Below, piece after piece: positions 4,849 through 5,280 of a DNA stretch of 5,280 nt. The notes below the pieces were generated by a model. The model did not search any database, had not been told where the DNA came from, and saw only the letters and a list, made by a program, of their open reading frames with translations. How positions within the stretch are numbered: the stretch's first letter is position 1; each line of letters starts with the position of its first letter. Made by a program: the position numbers and the translations under genes. Source of the stretch: Bacteroidales bacterium (GTDB taxonomy: Bacteria > Bacteroidota > Bacteroidia > Bacteroidales > VadinHA17); contig JAFGXK010000222.1 of the NCBI GenBank assembly GCA_016936695.1, positions 1 through 5,280 of the forward strand. Direction: 5' to 3'.

Positions 4849-5280
4849 TCACATTCCCTTTTTTATCCATACAATCGAGCCATCATCAGGATGAGGCCTT
4901 CCCGGCCTGTAAGTGTACTTAACAGTGTTCCTGTTATTCCTGGCATAGTTTGGAACGGCCATCATCGGTGTGCCGTCGGCCCAAAGGCCAGTGATCACCA
5001 TGATTCCTCCGAGCAGGTCTTTTTTCCATTCAAGCGAAAGCGGGCCTGTCCCGATATACTTGTCGATGTCGGGCTGATCGGCTTTTTCCACATTGTAGAT
5101 CATGGGGCCGTAGCGGAGGGCTGTCCTGCCCCTGTCAGCAACTATCCTGTCGTCGGCAGTTATCGTCTGGATCTCCATCGGCAGCTCGAAGTCGATCCTG
5201 TCACCTTTTTTCCATTTCCTGGTAAGGACTGCATACCCGTTAACAACTGTAACCGTAACATCTTTCCCGTTTAATTTCAG
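4849..5280 (-). CDS. GH127-like (DUF1680) beta-L-arabinofuranosidase, C-terminal part
   Basis: The frame is open from the window edge (codon 5278-5280) to TGA 4849-4851 and gives the last 143 residues. NGYAVLTRKWKKGDRIDFEL then PMEIQ (14-38), VADRGRTALRYGPMIYNVE (47-65) and LLGGIMVITGLWADGTPMMA then VPNYARNNR (89-117) follow the C-terminal beta-sandwich pattern of GH127/DUF1680 proteins, where 'DRG..AL..GP..Y' is characteristic. Known members release beta-L-arabinofuranose from plant glycans such as hydroxyproline-linked arabinan; related families (GH146, other DUF1680 groups) share this tail. The catalytic (alpha/alpha)6 barrel with its zinc-binding Cys/Glu residues and any signal peptide lie outside the window, so activity cannot be judged. 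ATG 5176-5178 is internal, because the conserved pattern continues upstream of it. The gene is the first visible member of the operon that continues into GH9. Confidence 0.8.
   Translation of the reverse strand: MKLNGKDVTVTVVNGYAVLTRKWKKGDRIDFELPMEIQTITADDRIVADRGRTALRYGPMIYNVEKADQPDIDKYIGTGPLSLEWKKDLLGGIMVITGLWADGTPMMAVPNYARNNRNTVKYTYRPGRPHPDDGSIVWIKKGM

Overview
The window looks like Bacteroidota DNA, probably order Bacteroidales. The evidence is a Bacteroidota-type GH9 enzyme with a long N-terminal beta region, a DUF6057-like membrane protein remnant, starts without clear Shine-Dalgarno sequences, a TAnnTTTG -7 promoter motif, and heptamer-repeat intergenic DNA. Every gene I can support lies on the minus strand, so transcription runs from high to low coordinates.

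Right half (2352-5280): a carbohydrate-active enzyme operon. The C-terminal 143 residues of a GH127-like protein (DUF1680, beta-L-arabinofuranosidase family) enter from the right edge. After a 19-base gap comes a complete 825-residue secreted GH9 enzyme. The GH9 has a signal peptide, a beta-rich N-terminal region, a CelD_N Ig-like domain and a catalytic domain. It keeps the DAGDYD motif and a C-terminal Glu but lacks the canonical HHR motif of GH9 cellulases. Together the two suggest breakdown of an arabinose-decorated plant polysaccharide, though no transporter or sensor is visible to name the substrate.

Middle (1785-2351): a 567-base gene-free stretch dense in repeats. From the GH9 stop leftward it holds two arrays of five 7-bp units (CCTGTGC type and ACGGAAG type), an AT-rich palindrome, a block of about 175 bases with three strong hairpins that looks like a structured dispersed repeat, and an inverted-repeat-rich leader with a TAnnTTTG motif in front of hicB.

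Left half (1-1784): a hicBA toxin-antitoxin pair (antitoxin first, TGATG junction), a hairpin-rich spacer, a short winged-helix fragment, then a decayed locus. This is a DUF6057-type membrane protein broken by a frameshift at an A6/T6 run, a nonsense codon and an internal deletion. It is joined directly to the C-terminal tail of what looks like a TolB-like (PD40) protein that leaves the window at base 1.

I see no clearly new multi-gene system. The most unusual material is the serially decayed DUF6057/TolB junction, the paired heptamer arrays, the three-hairpin element, the hicBA leader and the HHR-less GH9.
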